Shown: positions 15,416-23,183 of the stretch, piece by piece
Numbering within the stretch: the stretch's first letter is position 1
Layout of the letters: the number at the start of each line of letters is the position of its first letter
Assembly: GCA_902805675.1 (NCBI GenBank)
Contig: CADCTA010000065.1
Coordinates: 1-34,606 of the forward strand
Source: an uncultured Chthoniobacterales bacterium
GTDB taxonomy: Bacteria > Verrucomicrobiota > Verrucomicrobiia > Chthoniobacterales > UBA10450
Direction of reading: 5' to 3'
DNA: 34,606 bases
Position numbers and translations under genes: made by a program
The notes under the pieces: model-generated
Database searches by the model: none
Told to the model about the DNA's origin: nothing
Seen by the model: the letters and a program-made list of their open reading frames with translations, nothing else

Positions 15416-16159
15416 ATGCCGATCGAAGTAGTCACACTCGCGCAAAGACCTGATCTGGAGGAGCAGGTCGAGCAGCTGCACGAAGATACATGGGACAAAT
15501 TTCTCGAGGGCGCTCCGTGGGATCACTGGGAGACGCTTTTCGATACGTTTGCCGATTACCAGATTCTGTTGTGCGAGCCGAGCGACGTTCTGATTGGGCT
15601 GGGGCACACGGTGCCCTTTGACTGGAATGGCACGACCGAGGATCTGCCGCCGCTGCTGGACGAGCTAATCAAGCGCGCGCTGGACGGGCGTCGAGACGGC
15701 CGTGCACCAGCGGCTCTTGCTGCGCTTGCAGCCGTCGTGCCGGAAGCTCATCAGAAGCGCGGGCTCAGCTCCCAGATTCTTGAAGCGATGCGTGCCATGG
15801 CTCTCAAGCACCAGCTGCATTCCGTGGTGGTGCCCGTTGGGCCGACATTCAAACACCTCTATCCGATTACGCCGATGGAGCGCTATGTGCAGTGGAAACG
15901 CGACGACGGCGCGCCATTCGACCCGTGGATCCGCCTGCATGCGAAATTGGGCGCTGAAATGCTCGGCGTGGCGCCAACCACCGCGATCAGCACCGGCACG
16001 GTGGCCCAGTGGGAAGAATGGACCGGGATGAAATTTCCCGAGAGCGGCGATTACATCGTCCCCGGCGCACTCCAGCCGGTGACGATCGACCGCGAGCGCG
16101 ACCTCGGGCGCTACGAGGACCCCGGCGTGTGGATGCTCCATCGCATCAGCGGCGCGTGA
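15416..16159 (+). CDS. GNAT-like N-acetyltransferase with conserved C-terminal extension
   Basis: A 247-residue protein. The first ~150 residues look like a GNAT acyltransferase: an acidic N-terminal helix region and the acetyl-CoA site around EAHQKRGLSSQILEAMRAMA (Q-x-x-G-x-[GS] type, here QKRGLS). The last ~90 residues are a separate conserved block: DPWIRLHAKLGAEMLGVAP, then GTVAQWEEWTGMKFPESGDY, then PGVWMLHR. This block occurs in a distinct group of GNAT proteins whose substrates are not known to me. ATG 15416 is the first start. The gene converges on the MATE transporter gene (54 bases between stops), so it is not in that operon, though proximity leaves a functional link open. Confidence 0.78.
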   Translation: MPIEVVTLAQRPDLEEQVEQLHEDTWDKFLEGAPWDHWETLFDTFADYQILLCEPSDVLIGLGHTVPFDWNGTTEDLPPLLDELIKRALDGRRDGRAPAALAALAAVVPEAHQKRGLSSQILEAMRAMALKHQLHSVVVPVGPTFKHLYPITPMERYVQWKRDDGAPFDPWIRLHAKLGAEMLGVAPTTAISTGTVAQWEEWTGMKFPESGDYIVPGALQPVTIDRERDLGRYEDPGVWMLHRISGA

Positions 16160-16212
16160 CATTCTGCACGTCCATCATCAAGCGCGGCTGAGGATGCAGC
16201 GAGGGACGAAGC

Positions 16213-17601
16213 TCAGACCTTCACTCTTCGCCACAAACCGGATTTCACCCAGCCGTAGGTGACTCCAAACGCAACCATCCAGGCGAACGGCAATGAGAGC
16301 CAGATCATGGACACCGGCCATCGCCATAAAACGGCGGTGGTGTACGCGGCCGCCAGCATCGTCGACGTGAGCACAAGCTCTACGAGGAACACTGCCGGCG
16401 TGTCTCCGGTCCCCAGCAATGCACTGACGTAGATGGCTGCGGGGATGGTCACGATCATGCCAAGCGCGGCGACTCGTAAAGCAGCGCTGCTCTCTGCGAA
16501 GACCGCAGGTTCAGGCGCAAAAGCCATGGCAAGCCATTGCGGCGCAAGGAACGCAGCCACGAGGAACGGGACGGTAGCTAAGGCCGCCCCGCTGGTCGCA
16601 TAGCGGACCAGCCGCCCGACTTCACTGCTGCGCCTCTCGCCGACGAGTCGGCCCACCAGCGAGCATGTCGTGTCGGCAAACCCTTCCGTCGGAATCCAGA
16701 GCACCACGTAACAGGTGTAAACGATGGTGCCGACCGCGAGAGCTTCCACACCGACTCGCTCCAGGATCAGGAAGAACACCAGCCAGCGCGAGTTCTCCAC
16801 CAGGTCTTGAAGAGCAAGAGGCGCGGAGAGCCGGCTCAACGTCCAGCTCGAGCGGTGGAAGCCGCGAAATTGAAACAGCGGGTAATCCGGGCTGCGGACA
16901 CGTAGCCATAGGTAAACGGCGAGAAAGAGGCACACCGAGAAGCCCGCGACCAGAAAGCCCACGGCTACACCGCGCATGCCGAGCGCGGGCAGCCCGAACT
17001 TGCCGAAGACCAGCACGTAATTGCAGGCAACATCAACGGCAACAAAGATAAGCGTGGCAGGTATCAGCACTCGCGTCCGCCCGAGCGAGATCAGCAGGCC
17101 CCCGAAAGCAAACGCCGCACCGCTGAAAACAATACCGTAGGCTGCAATCTGCAGAAACGAATCTACAAGCCTGCCGACTTGCTCAGAGTCCATCATCGCG
17201 GCGGCAATGGATGGTGAAGCGAGTTTCAAGGCCACCGTCAGCACGGCCGAAAGCATGACAATGAGAGCAAGGCCTTCGTTGAACGCTTTTGCCAGTGCGT
17301 GCGTTCGCTGCTCGCCGACGCGCCGGGCGGCGACGATCTGAATCCCGTCGGCGACCGCGAGCGGCGCGACACAGAAGACCAGCAGAATCGAGTCCGCGAC
17401 TCCGATCGCGCCGAGCTCCGCTACGCCGAGTCGCGACACGAAGGTCGTGTTGATCAGGTGGTCGAGCGTGTCCGTCCCGGCCAGGAAGACCACCGGGAGC
17501 GACATGCGCCAGACCGATCGGAACCTCGGGCGCTCGATCTCTGTGGAAGCGCCGTCGTCGACGCTTGTATGCAGTGAGCTTTCCGCTCCTGCAGCGGGCA
17601 T
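16213..17601 (-). CDS. MATE family efflux transporter
   Basis: A 462-residue multidrug and toxin extrusion protein with about 12 transmembrane helices in two six-helix halves. Helix 1 follows a ~30-residue cytoplasmic N-terminus (PRFRSVWRMSLPVVFLAGTD); the first half carries LDHLINTTFVSRLGVAELGA and the second VGTIVYTCYVVLWIPTEGFA. MATE proteins use Na+ or H+ gradients to export mostly cationic or aromatic compounds. The preceding gene's TGA overlaps this ATG (TGATG), so translation is coupled to the amidinotransferase-like gene; a GTG one codon upstream (17604) is an alternative start. Being last in the decarboxylase/amidinotransferase operon, it may export the product of those enzymes. Confidence 0.9.
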   Translation of the reverse strand: MPAAGAESSLHTSVDDGASTEIERPRFRSVWRMSLPVVFLAGTDTLDHLINTTFVSRLGVAELGAIGVADSILLVFCVAPLAVADGIQIVAARRVGEQRTHALAKAFNEGLALIVMLSAVLTVALKLASPSIAAAMMDSEQVGRLVDSFLQIAAYGIVFSGAAFAFGGLLISLGRTRVLIPATLIFVAVDVACNYVLVFGKFGLPALGMRGVAVGFLVAGFSVCLFLAVYLWLRVRSPDYPLFQFRGFHRSSWTLSRLSAPLALQDLVENSRWLVFFLILERVGVEALAVGTIVYTCYVVLWIPTEGFADTTCSLVGRLVGERRSSEVGRLVRYATSGAALATVPFLVAAFLAPQWLAMAFAPEPAVFAESSAALRVAALGMIVTIPAAIYVSALLGTGDTPAVFLVELVLTSTMLAAAYTTAVLWRWPVSMIWLSLPFAWMVAFGVTYGWVKSGLWRRVKV

Positions 17602-18695
17602 CACGCGGTGAGCGCGATCTTGTACGAGTGCCGGTTCAAATGCATGACCATGCAGGACAGGAGCGCACCGCTCTTATGAAACTCGCTCAGATTGAAGTAA
17701 CTGATTTCCAGAGCCAGGTCAGCGGCGATGTCTTCGAGTTTCCGGTTCTTCCGAAGCTCCTCTTTGTACTCTTCCGTCCCTGCCTTCAGGTCGTGAATGT
17801 GTGAAGAGTTAAGCACTGAGTGAGACATACGCACGCAGTTACAGATTCCGGAAAATCCCTCATCTACGGTAACTGGAATGACATTCGTCTCTTTCTCCAG
17901 CGCGGCGATCTCTTTCCGCGTCAGCAGTTCGGTGCAGACGAGCGTGTTCTCGCGCGTGATCGGGAAGGCGATGCAATCCAGGTGATAAAGATACGGCTCG
18001 GTCATCTTCACCTTGATCACCTTCATGTCGAAGTTCTGCTCCATCCATTCGAAGGTTTCTTTCTCCGAGCGCATGCCGTAGGCGCCGATATAGACATTGT
18101 CGTGCAGATGCTTTAGCTCCGCCTCGCCTTCGAACTTTGTCGGCGCGACCTGAACGTCGTAACCCATGCTCTCGAAGAATTTCACGCCGACTTCCGTCTC
18201 GCCGCGACGCGGCGCGGAAGTGAAGTTGGAGACGATGACTTTGTTCTTCTCGGGAAGATGCTCGAGCACAACGCCAAGGTTTGCGGTGTAGACCAAGTCC
18301 TGCAGACCGGCGGATCCTCCGGCAGGCAGCAGGTAGACCAGCGCTTCCGCGGCCATGAACTTGTAGAGCTGCAAGAACTGCACCTGAGCCTTGGCGTGAT
18401 CGGGCTTTCGCTTCTCATCAGAGAGGTCGGTCATCCACGGATTGTTGCAGTGCAGCGTATCGTAGGAGAACGGAAAGCTCAGGACGAATGCCGGCCAGTC
18501 GAGCTGGCTTGGGTTAGTGCAAGATTGAGACGCTTCTTCCGGTGCGATTGCTTTTAGTCGCCCACCAGGAGATGTCGCTAGAACCTTCGCGGAACCGTTG
18601 CGGGACTGCTTGGTCCCATTGAGCTTCGTCGCTCCGTTCGGAGCTGCGCTGGTCGCTGAATGACGTTTAGAGGCGGAGGTGTTCGGCTTTTTCAT
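17601..18695 (-). CDS. Amidinotransferase/dimethylargininase-superfamily enzyme
   Basis: A 364-residue member of the guanidine-modifying (arginine deiminase / amidinotransferase) superfamily. Residues 1-~65 are a Ser/Thr/Asn/Lys-rich, probably disordered leader. The beta/alpha-propeller domain follows, opening with DTLHCNNPWMTD. Active-site residues can be placed: Asp133 in LQDLVYTANLG, Glu189/Glu191 in FEGEAEL, His238 and Asp240 in YLYHLDCIAFP, and nucleophile Cys348 in KSGALLSCMVMHLN. The enzyme could hydrolyse a guanidino group (DDAH-like) or transfer it to an amine; sequence alone does not decide. The start is ATG 18695, 15 bases after the PSD-like gene. It is the middle gene of a three-gene operon. 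Confidence 0.85.
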   Translation of the reverse strand: MKKPNTSASKRHSATSAAPNGATKLNGTKQSRNGSAKVLATSPGGRLKAIAPEEASQSCTNPSQLDWPAFVLSFPFSYDTLHCNNPWMTDLSDEKRKPDHAKAQVQFLQLYKFMAAEALVYLLPAGGSAGLQDLVYTANLGVVLEHLPEKNKVIVSNFTSAPRRGETEVGVKFFESMGYDVQVAPTKFEGEAELKHLHDNVYIGAYGMRSEKETFEWMEQNFDMKVIKVKMTEPYLYHLDCIAFPITRENTLVCTELLTRKEIAALEKETNVIPVTVDEGFSGICNCVRMSHSVLNSSHIHDLKAGTEEYKEELRKNRKLEDIAADLALEISYFNLSEFHKSGALLSCMVMHLNRHSYKIALTA

Positions 18696-18710
18696 CAAAA
18701 GAGTTCTAGT

Positions 18711-19430
18711 TTATTTGCTGCTGATTCTTACGAGTGGATCCACGCCGGCTTCCACGTGATGGCCGGTCTTCTGCGCAGTTGTGAACTGGTGTCGGGACGA
18801 GAGCGGCACGACGAGATCGACTTGAGAGCCGTAGCGCACTTGCGAGAAGCGGCTGCCCTGATAGGCGGGAAAGTTTTGCTTTAGTTGAAACGGCGTAATG
18901 CAGTTCACGTCGTAGTCGGCGATCTGCAGCATGTAGTAGAACTGCCGAAGATCGGGTGCGTAAACGCGGTTCACCATCCGCTCGTTGTGGTGGAGGTATT
19001 CGAGCGCCGCCGGCCCGACGCGAAGTTGATCCAGGATGTTCTGCTCCACCTCGAGCATTGGGTGATTGTGGGTGGTGATCGGGTCCAGCAGCTTGTAGGA
19101 GAGGAGGCCGGAATAGGGAACGCGGTTCACATGCACGTCATAGAACGTCATGAAGATCCCGATGACCAGGCTGTCGCCTTCGAAGTGCGGGTCGCGCAAT
19201 GCGTCGCGCACGCAATAGGACTTCCCTTTGATCTCAACGAGGCACTCGTCGGGTTTGACCACCTCCTGGTAGAGAATGATGCCGTCCGCGGGAGAGAAAA
19301 AGCAGCTCGTGTCTGAATAGCTCGGCCGGATCGGGTCCCGGAAGAAGTGATACTGCGATATCCAGCTGACGGGCTTGTCACGGAATTCCGCGACATCTTC
19401 GTCTAGCCACTGATCTACGCTTTTGCTCAT
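18711..19430 (-). CDS. Phosphatidylserine decarboxylase-like pyruvoyl enzyme
   Basis: A 239-residue protein of the PSD family (PF02666). Expected catalytic elements are present: Asp49 in FFSPADGIILYQ, His100 in TFYDVHVNRVPYSG, and the self-cleavage site Gly201-Ser202 in RYGSQVDLVVPL, where Ser202 would become the pyruvoyl cofactor of the alpha chain. The motif is G-S-Q rather than the LGST of E. coli PSD. There is no N-terminal membrane helix. The family includes lipid decarboxylases and, in fungi, the tryptophan decarboxylase PsiD, so the substrate may be a free amino acid rather than phosphatidylserine. No phosphatidylserine synthase gene lies beside it. It is first in an operon with an amidinotransferase-like enzyme and a MATE exporter. 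Confidence 0.88.
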   Translation of the reverse strand: MSKSVDQWLDEDVAEFRDKPVSWISQYHFFRDPIRPSYSDTSCFFSPADGIILYQEVVKPDECLVEIKGKSYCVRDALRDPHFEGDSLVIGIFMTFYDVHVNRVPYSGLLSYKLLDPITTHNHPMLEVEQNILDQLRVGPAALEYLHHNERMVNRVYAPDLRQFYYMLQIADYDVNCITPFQLKQNFPAYQGSRFSQVRYGSQVDLVVPLSSRHQFTTAQKTGHHVEAGVDPLVRISSK

Positions 19431-19510
19431 TGTGCTGGGTTCGCTTCCGCAGATCTGACTGCGCGCCGTGTGCGCGATGGCAGTATTGCTTCCTGCGTCA
19501 CGGAGGCGCG

Positions 19511-19525
19511 ATTATGGCTGATATA
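19511..19525 (-). promoter_or_regulatory. Possible promoter -10 region of the PSD-like operon
   Basis: On the minus strand, CATAAT (19511-19516) and TATATC (19520-19525) lie 81-95 bases upstream of the PSD-like start codon, in a locally AT-rich patch. The nearest -35 candidate, TTGACT at about 19561, is spaced too far for an ordinary promoter, so the assignment is weak. Confidence 0.25.
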
Positions 19526-19654
19526 GAAAACTTTGCTAGTGAAATCTCGCGGGCGACGGAGTCAAAGCAGAGGTCAGCCCACTCCGGTAAAACCACGGTG
19601 AGTTGCAGGCGATGGTCGGCCCGTTCGAACCGGCGCGTGCAGCCGCCGGGATGA
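19514..19654 (+). CDS. Possible 46-residue small protein
   Basis: A short frame opened by ATG 19514 with GGAGG eight bases upstream. It begins MADIENFASEISRATESKQR, an acidic amphipathic-looking stretch quite unlike the Arg/Ala-rich noise typical of random frames here. The second half (CRRWSARSNRRVQPPG) is basic and looks less like a real protein. It may be a true small protein or the start of a truncated gene. No family is recognised. It sits in the 247-base gap between the PSD-like gene and the HEAT/SH3 gene. Confidence 0.25.
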   Translation: MADIENFASEISRATESKQRSAHSGKTTVSCRRWSARSNRRVQPPG

Positions 19655-19677
19655 ACCCGCACCGCGCCGCTCGGCGG

Positions 19678-20613
19678 CTAATTACAATTCGTGACGGGAC
19701 TGGCGCACTGTGCGTCCTCGTTCAACCAGCCGACCGCGTCCTTGTATTTCACCTGGAGCCGTTTGCCATCGCAGCCGACCACGCGGACCTGCGTCTCCGC
19801 CGGGATGGTCGTCAAAACCGTGCTCGCTTCGCCACCTTCGTAGAGTTTCACGCCCTTGGTGTCGTAGCCGCGGGTCGAGACGGCGAGCATGTTGCCGGAG
19901 ACCCAGCCTTTTTTGTCGAAGACGACCTTGTCGGCGGTCGTCTGCGCGTTGTCGATCTGCAGCCAGCCGCCGTCACCGTTTTGTGCCACCAGCCGCACGA
20001 CGGTGCCTTCTTTGTCTTTCGGGATATTGCCGATCACGCTCCCGGTACGCGGCGCATTCCGGACGTTCAGACCCTTCGGGTCCGGATCAATCACGTACGC
20101 ATCGGCCGAGCAGGTGCGCATCGGGCCGGCCTGATCGGTTGCTCCTTCGGTGAGCCACGGTTCTTTCGTGATGATTGCCTCGGTCATCATCTTGAAGTTG
20201 TCGCCTTGCCCCGCGTACTGTTTCGCGAGCTGCGTGCCGAGATCCTGATCGATCTGATAGATTGCTGCGACCGCGTCACCGCGGAAGTAGTCCTCCTCGC
20301 TCTCGTCTTTGACGATGGCGGTGAGCGCATCGAGCCCGCGCTTGTCCTTCAACAGGCCGAGAGCGCTGATCGCGTAGCGGCGGCGTTTCATGTCCTTGTG
20401 GCCGATCGCCTCGATGATCGCCGGGACCATCTTGGGACCCGCCTTGGTCAGCGGCGTCGATATCTCGGGCTCGTGGTCGACCACATCGTAGAAGACTTTC
20501 CACGTTTTCGCCCACTCCGGCCCGCCCGTCCGGTAAGCAACCTCTGGCGGATCGGCATGCGTCAACGGAGCGATCGAGAACGCGAGAGTAGCAATGACGA
20601 GGAGGCGTTTCAT
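19678..20613 (-). CDS. Secreted HEAT-repeat protein with two SH3-like domains
   Basis: A 311-residue exported protein: signal peptide MKRLLVIATLAFSIAPLTHA, then a HEAT-like helical region (about residues 55-110; VPAIIEAIGHKDMKRRRYA followed by ISALGLLKDKRGLDALTAI). Two bacterial SH3-type domains follow. The first is marked by GLNVRNAPRTGSVIGNIPKD and GWLQIDNAQ...KKGWVSGNML, the second by KLYEGGEASTVLTTIPAETQ and GKRLQVKYKDAVGWLNED. Such SH3b domains usually bind cell-wall peptides, so a periplasmic peptidoglycan-linked or sensing role is plausible. A decayed copy of its last ~30 residues lies at 14254-14346. Start ATG 20613 gives the signal peptide; the open frame continues 81 codons upstream without coding character. 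Confidence 0.85.
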   Translation of the reverse strand: MKRLLVIATLAFSIAPLTHADPPEVAYRTGGPEWAKTWKVFYDVVDHEPEISTPLTKAGPKMVPAIIEAIGHKDMKRRRYAISALGLLKDKRGLDALTAIVKDESEEDYFRGDAVAAIYQIDQDLGTQLAKQYAGQGDNFKMMTEAIITKEPWLTEGATDQAGPMRTCSADAYVIDPDPKGLNVRNAPRTGSVIGNIPKDKEGTVVRLVAQNGDGGWLQIDNAQTTADKVVFDKKGWVSGNMLAVSTRGYDTKGVKLYEGGEASTVLTTIPAETQVRVVGCDGKRLQVKYKDAVGWLNEDAQCASPVTNCN

Positions 20614-20749
20614 TCGCGCGGAGTATTTCCGGCGCGCGCCGCGAAGCAACACAATCCGGCGAGGGTCACAGTTTCCACCGGTTCTGTGGGTCTTGGTCAC
20701 TCGCCGAACGGCTGCCTCGACTTGCCGCCGTTCGCTGCAAACTTGTCGG

Positions 20750-21394
20750 ATGATCCAAATCACAGAAGTGAGCCGCCGCCCCGCACCAGCCGTCACGCCG
20801 CAAGCGCTGGCGTGTGACGGCGCGCATCTCTGGTTGAGCTCGCGCGATCTCGGCACCTACTACAAGGCGGATGCCGCGACGTTGGAAGTCGCAGAGGAGA
20901 TTGATCCTCCGGGGCTGGTTTGGGCCGCGGTCTTAACCGACGATGCGTGGCGGCTAACCATCGGGAAAGGTCTGAACGACGATCGCTACATCTATCGTTA
21001 TGCTCCTGGTGAGGGCTTTGCGAAGCTCTTCGCGTGTCCCGAGTTCGCCGGATCGTACCTGAGCTTCGATGGAAGCAATCTCTACCTGAGTCGTTGGTAC
21101 AAAGGTCAAATCCATCGCTTCGACACGGCGGGGGAGATCACGCGCACGATCGATATCGGCGCAGAGATCTGCGGCCAAACGTTTGTCGATGGGATGCTCT
21201 ACGTGCTCCGCGGCACGGAACAGAATGGCGAAAGCTGGACGATCGCTCGCCTCGATCCGCGCGAGGAAACGCCGGCTGTGACGGATCTCGCGGTGGTGCC
21301 GTTTGCGTGTCGATCGCTGGCTTTCGATGGCGAGAGATTCTGGACGAACCACCGCGAGGCTGGCGAGGTCGTGTCGTTTACGGTGCCGCAGTGA
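20750..21394 (+). CDS. Beta-propeller-like protein of unknown function
   Basis: A 214-residue protein that I do not recognise as a named family. It has four or five repeated units of the type 'LACDGAHLWLSSRDLGTYYK', 'LSFDGSNLYLSRWYKGQIHR', 'TFVDGMLYVLRGT' and 'LAFDGERFWTNHREAGEV', each a strand-turn-strand with a D-G-x-x-[LF]-[WY] core. This is the pattern of a small NHL/Kelch-like or quinoprotein-type propeller. It has no signal peptide when started at ATG 20750 (MIQITEVSRRPAPAV), so it is probably cytoplasmic. The longer frame from 20594 is rejected because it overlaps the divergent HEAT/SH3 gene. Its partner and ligand are unknown. Confidence 0.7.
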   Translation: MIQITEVSRRPAPAVTPQALACDGAHLWLSSRDLGTYYKADAATLEVAEEIDPPGLVWAAVLTDDAWRLTIGKGLNDDRYIYRYAPGEGFAKLFACPEFAGSYLSFDGSNLYLSRWYKGQIHRFDTAGEITRTIDIGAEICGQTFVDGMLYVLRGTEQNGESWTIARLDPREETPAVTDLAVVPFACRSLAFDGERFWTNHREAGEVVSFTVPQ

Positions 21395-21449
21395 GGCGAC
21401 GAATACCGCCAAACGGCCATTCGAGTCTTTCGTGCGCGGCGCTCGCCCA

Positions 21450-22184
21450 TTACTTGGCAGGTGAGATCAGAAAGATGAGGTGGACGCTCTGCGTCACGGC
21501 CACAGGTGCCAGCCGGTATTGCATCGGGTCCGGCACTACCACTCTCTCCGTGGTCGCGCTTCCATACGCGTCGTGGCCTCCCAGCACCTTCTGGCGAATC
21601 TCCAAGAAGCGAACCGGTGACACTGCGAACAGGGAGTCGATTTTCATGCCGGTGAGTGCCAGCGTTTTCTCCGCTCTGGTCCGCGCATCAATCAGAGCCT
21701 TCGCGAAGACATCGTCCTGCATCTCCTTCTCATTCGCGAGCCCTCCATCGATTGCGGAGAACTCCACACCGCCCAGAGCGAGCAGTTCGTCCACCAGTTT
21801 GGGAAACGTCGCGACATCGCGAACTTTGACCTCAAACGATCGCGTGACGCTGTAGCCTATCACTTTGCCGCGTCTGTTCGACGAACTTTCCTCGTCCTCG
21901 TATTGCGGCTCCGATTTAAGGTCCTCGGCGATCACATCGCCGTGAGCGATCTTCCGGTCGTTGAGAAGAGCCAATATCTTGCCGGCCTTCGCCTGAACCT
22001 CCTGATTAGCCTTCGACTGATCAGCATTGCGCGCGACCAGGTCGAACCGCAGCGTCACCATGTCAGCCATCCGCTCGACTTCAGATTTTCCTTCAACGTA
22101 GACGTAAGGCTGGTTTGGCAATCCAGCTTCGGCGCAGAGCGACACCGGCATAGCTAAACACGCGACGAGTAGAAGACGTTTCAT
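21450..22184 (-). CDS. Exported SIMPL-domain protein (DUF541)
   Basis: A 244-residue protein with signal peptide MKRLLLVACLAMPVSLCAEA and a SIMPL/DUF541 domain. The typical opening strand VYVEGKSEVERMADMVTLRF (family: V-x-G-x-G-x-V-x-x-x-P-D) is followed by the long helix QSKANQEVQAKAGKILALL, and a second helix with AKALIDARTRAEKTLAL precedes the C-terminal strands. SIMPL proteins are periplasmic or outer-membrane associated and of unclear function; E. coli YggE reduces oxidative stress. It converges on the propeller gene, with 55 bases between the stop codons. Confidence 0.85.
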   Translation of the reverse strand: MKRLLLVACLAMPVSLCAEAGLPNQPYVYVEGKSEVERMADMVTLRFDLVARNADQSKANQEVQAKAGKILALLNDRKIAHGDVIAEDLKSEPQYEDEESSSNRRGKVIGYSVTRSFEVKVRDVATFPKLVDELLALGGVEFSAIDGGLANEKEMQDDVFAKALIDARTRAEKTLALTGMKIDSLFAVSPVRFLEIRQKVLGGHDAYGSATTERVVVPDPMQYRLAPVAVTQSVHLIFLISPAK

Positions 22185-22269
22185 CGTTGAATGCTGGCGG
22201 AACGAGCTGCCGCCGACAAGATTGGCCTCGTCCCATACTCAATTGCGGAGCAGCCACGTAACCTGAGCC

Positions 22270-23175
22270 ATGCACCAACGGGCCGACAGCTCCACGCCAA
22301 TCATCAGCCAAGGCGTCGCGCACATGCTCCTGGCGACGTTTGCGTTCGCAGTGATGAACGTGTTCGTGAAGCAGCTGAACCGCATCCCCGCGATGGAGAT
22401 CGTGTTCTTCCGCTGTCTCGTGTCCGCTGCGATCTGCTTCGTGGGGATTGCCCGAGCCCGTGCCGACTGGAAAGGGAACAACAATGCGTTGCTCATCGCG
22501 CGCGGGACGTTCGGCACGGTCGCGCTGTTCATGTTCTTCGTCACGGTGCAGAACATCCCGCTCGCGACGGCGGTGACGATCGCCTACCTGTCGCCGATCT
22601 TCACTACGTTGATCGGGGTGTTTGTGCTCGGCGAGCACGTCCGCAAATTGCAGTGGCTCTTCTACGCGATCGCGTTCGCCGGCGTGCTGGTGATCAAAGG
22701 TTTTGATGCGGCTGTGCCGACCACGTTTCTCGTCACCGGCATCGTCTCGGCCGTTTGTGCCGGGGTGGCTTACAATCTCGTGCGCCGACTGAAGGAGCAG
22801 GAACACCCGCTCGTCGTGGTCCTGCACTTTCAACTGGTAGGCGTCGTCGCCGGGTTCGTCTTCACGGTCATCTATTGGGTGGCGCCGGCGAATGCGTGGG
22901 AGTGGTTCTGCCTGCTGATGTGCGGGCTGCTGACGCAGGTGGGCCAGACGTCGCTGACGAAATCGCTCCAGTCCGAGCGCCTCGCGCACGTTTCGATTCT
23001 GAACTACACCGGGCTCATCTACGCGCTGGCGTTCGGCGTCTTCATCTTCGGCGAGGTCTACACGATGCAGACGATCGTCGGCATCGCACTCGTGGTCCTC
23101 GGTGTTCTGCTCAGCGTCCTTTATAGCAAACGCAAGCCGCTCGAGGTGATCGAGGAGAGTGAGCTGGCGGAGTGA
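22270..23175 (+). CDS. DMT/EamA family transporter
   Basis: A 301-residue integral membrane protein with ten predicted helices made of two EamA repeats. The first repeat begins GVAHMLLATFAFAVMNVFVK and includes FRCLVSAAICFVGIA; the end of the first half has TVALFMFFVTVQNIPLATAV and LSPIFTTLIGVFVLGE, the standard EamA signature. The second repeat ends with ALAFGVFIFGEVYTMQTIVG. Such proteins export or import metabolites such as amino acids. No substrate is inferable. The ATG at 22270 is the first start; the gene stands alone. Confidence 0.9.
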   Translation: MHQRADSSTPIISQGVAHMLLATFAFAVMNVFVKQLNRIPAMEIVFFRCLVSAAICFVGIARARADWKGNNNALLIARGTFGTVALFMFFVTVQNIPLATAVTIAYLSPIFTTLIGVFVLGEHVRKLQWLFYAIAFAGVLVIKGFDAAVPTTFLVTGIVSAVCAGVAYNLVRRLKEQEHPLVVVLHFQLVGVVAGFVFTVIYWVAPANAWEWFCLLMCGLLTQVGQTSLTKSLQSERLAHVSILNYTGLIYALAFGVFIFGEVYTMQTIVGIALVVLGVLLSVLYSKRKPLEVIEESELAE

Positions 23176-23183
23176 AGACGAGC

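Noticed and set aside
18711..19430. Calling the PSD-like gene a housekeeping phosphatidylserine decarboxylase (psd)
   Set aside because: It may be one, but its neighbours are not lipid genes and the processing motif is GSQ; a family-level call is safer.
19603..20817. A 404-codon open frame on the plus strand
   Set aside because: It is antisense to the HEAT/SH3 gene, which has a signal peptide and recognisable domains; the plus-strand translation shows no family motif and reflects GC-rich third positions.
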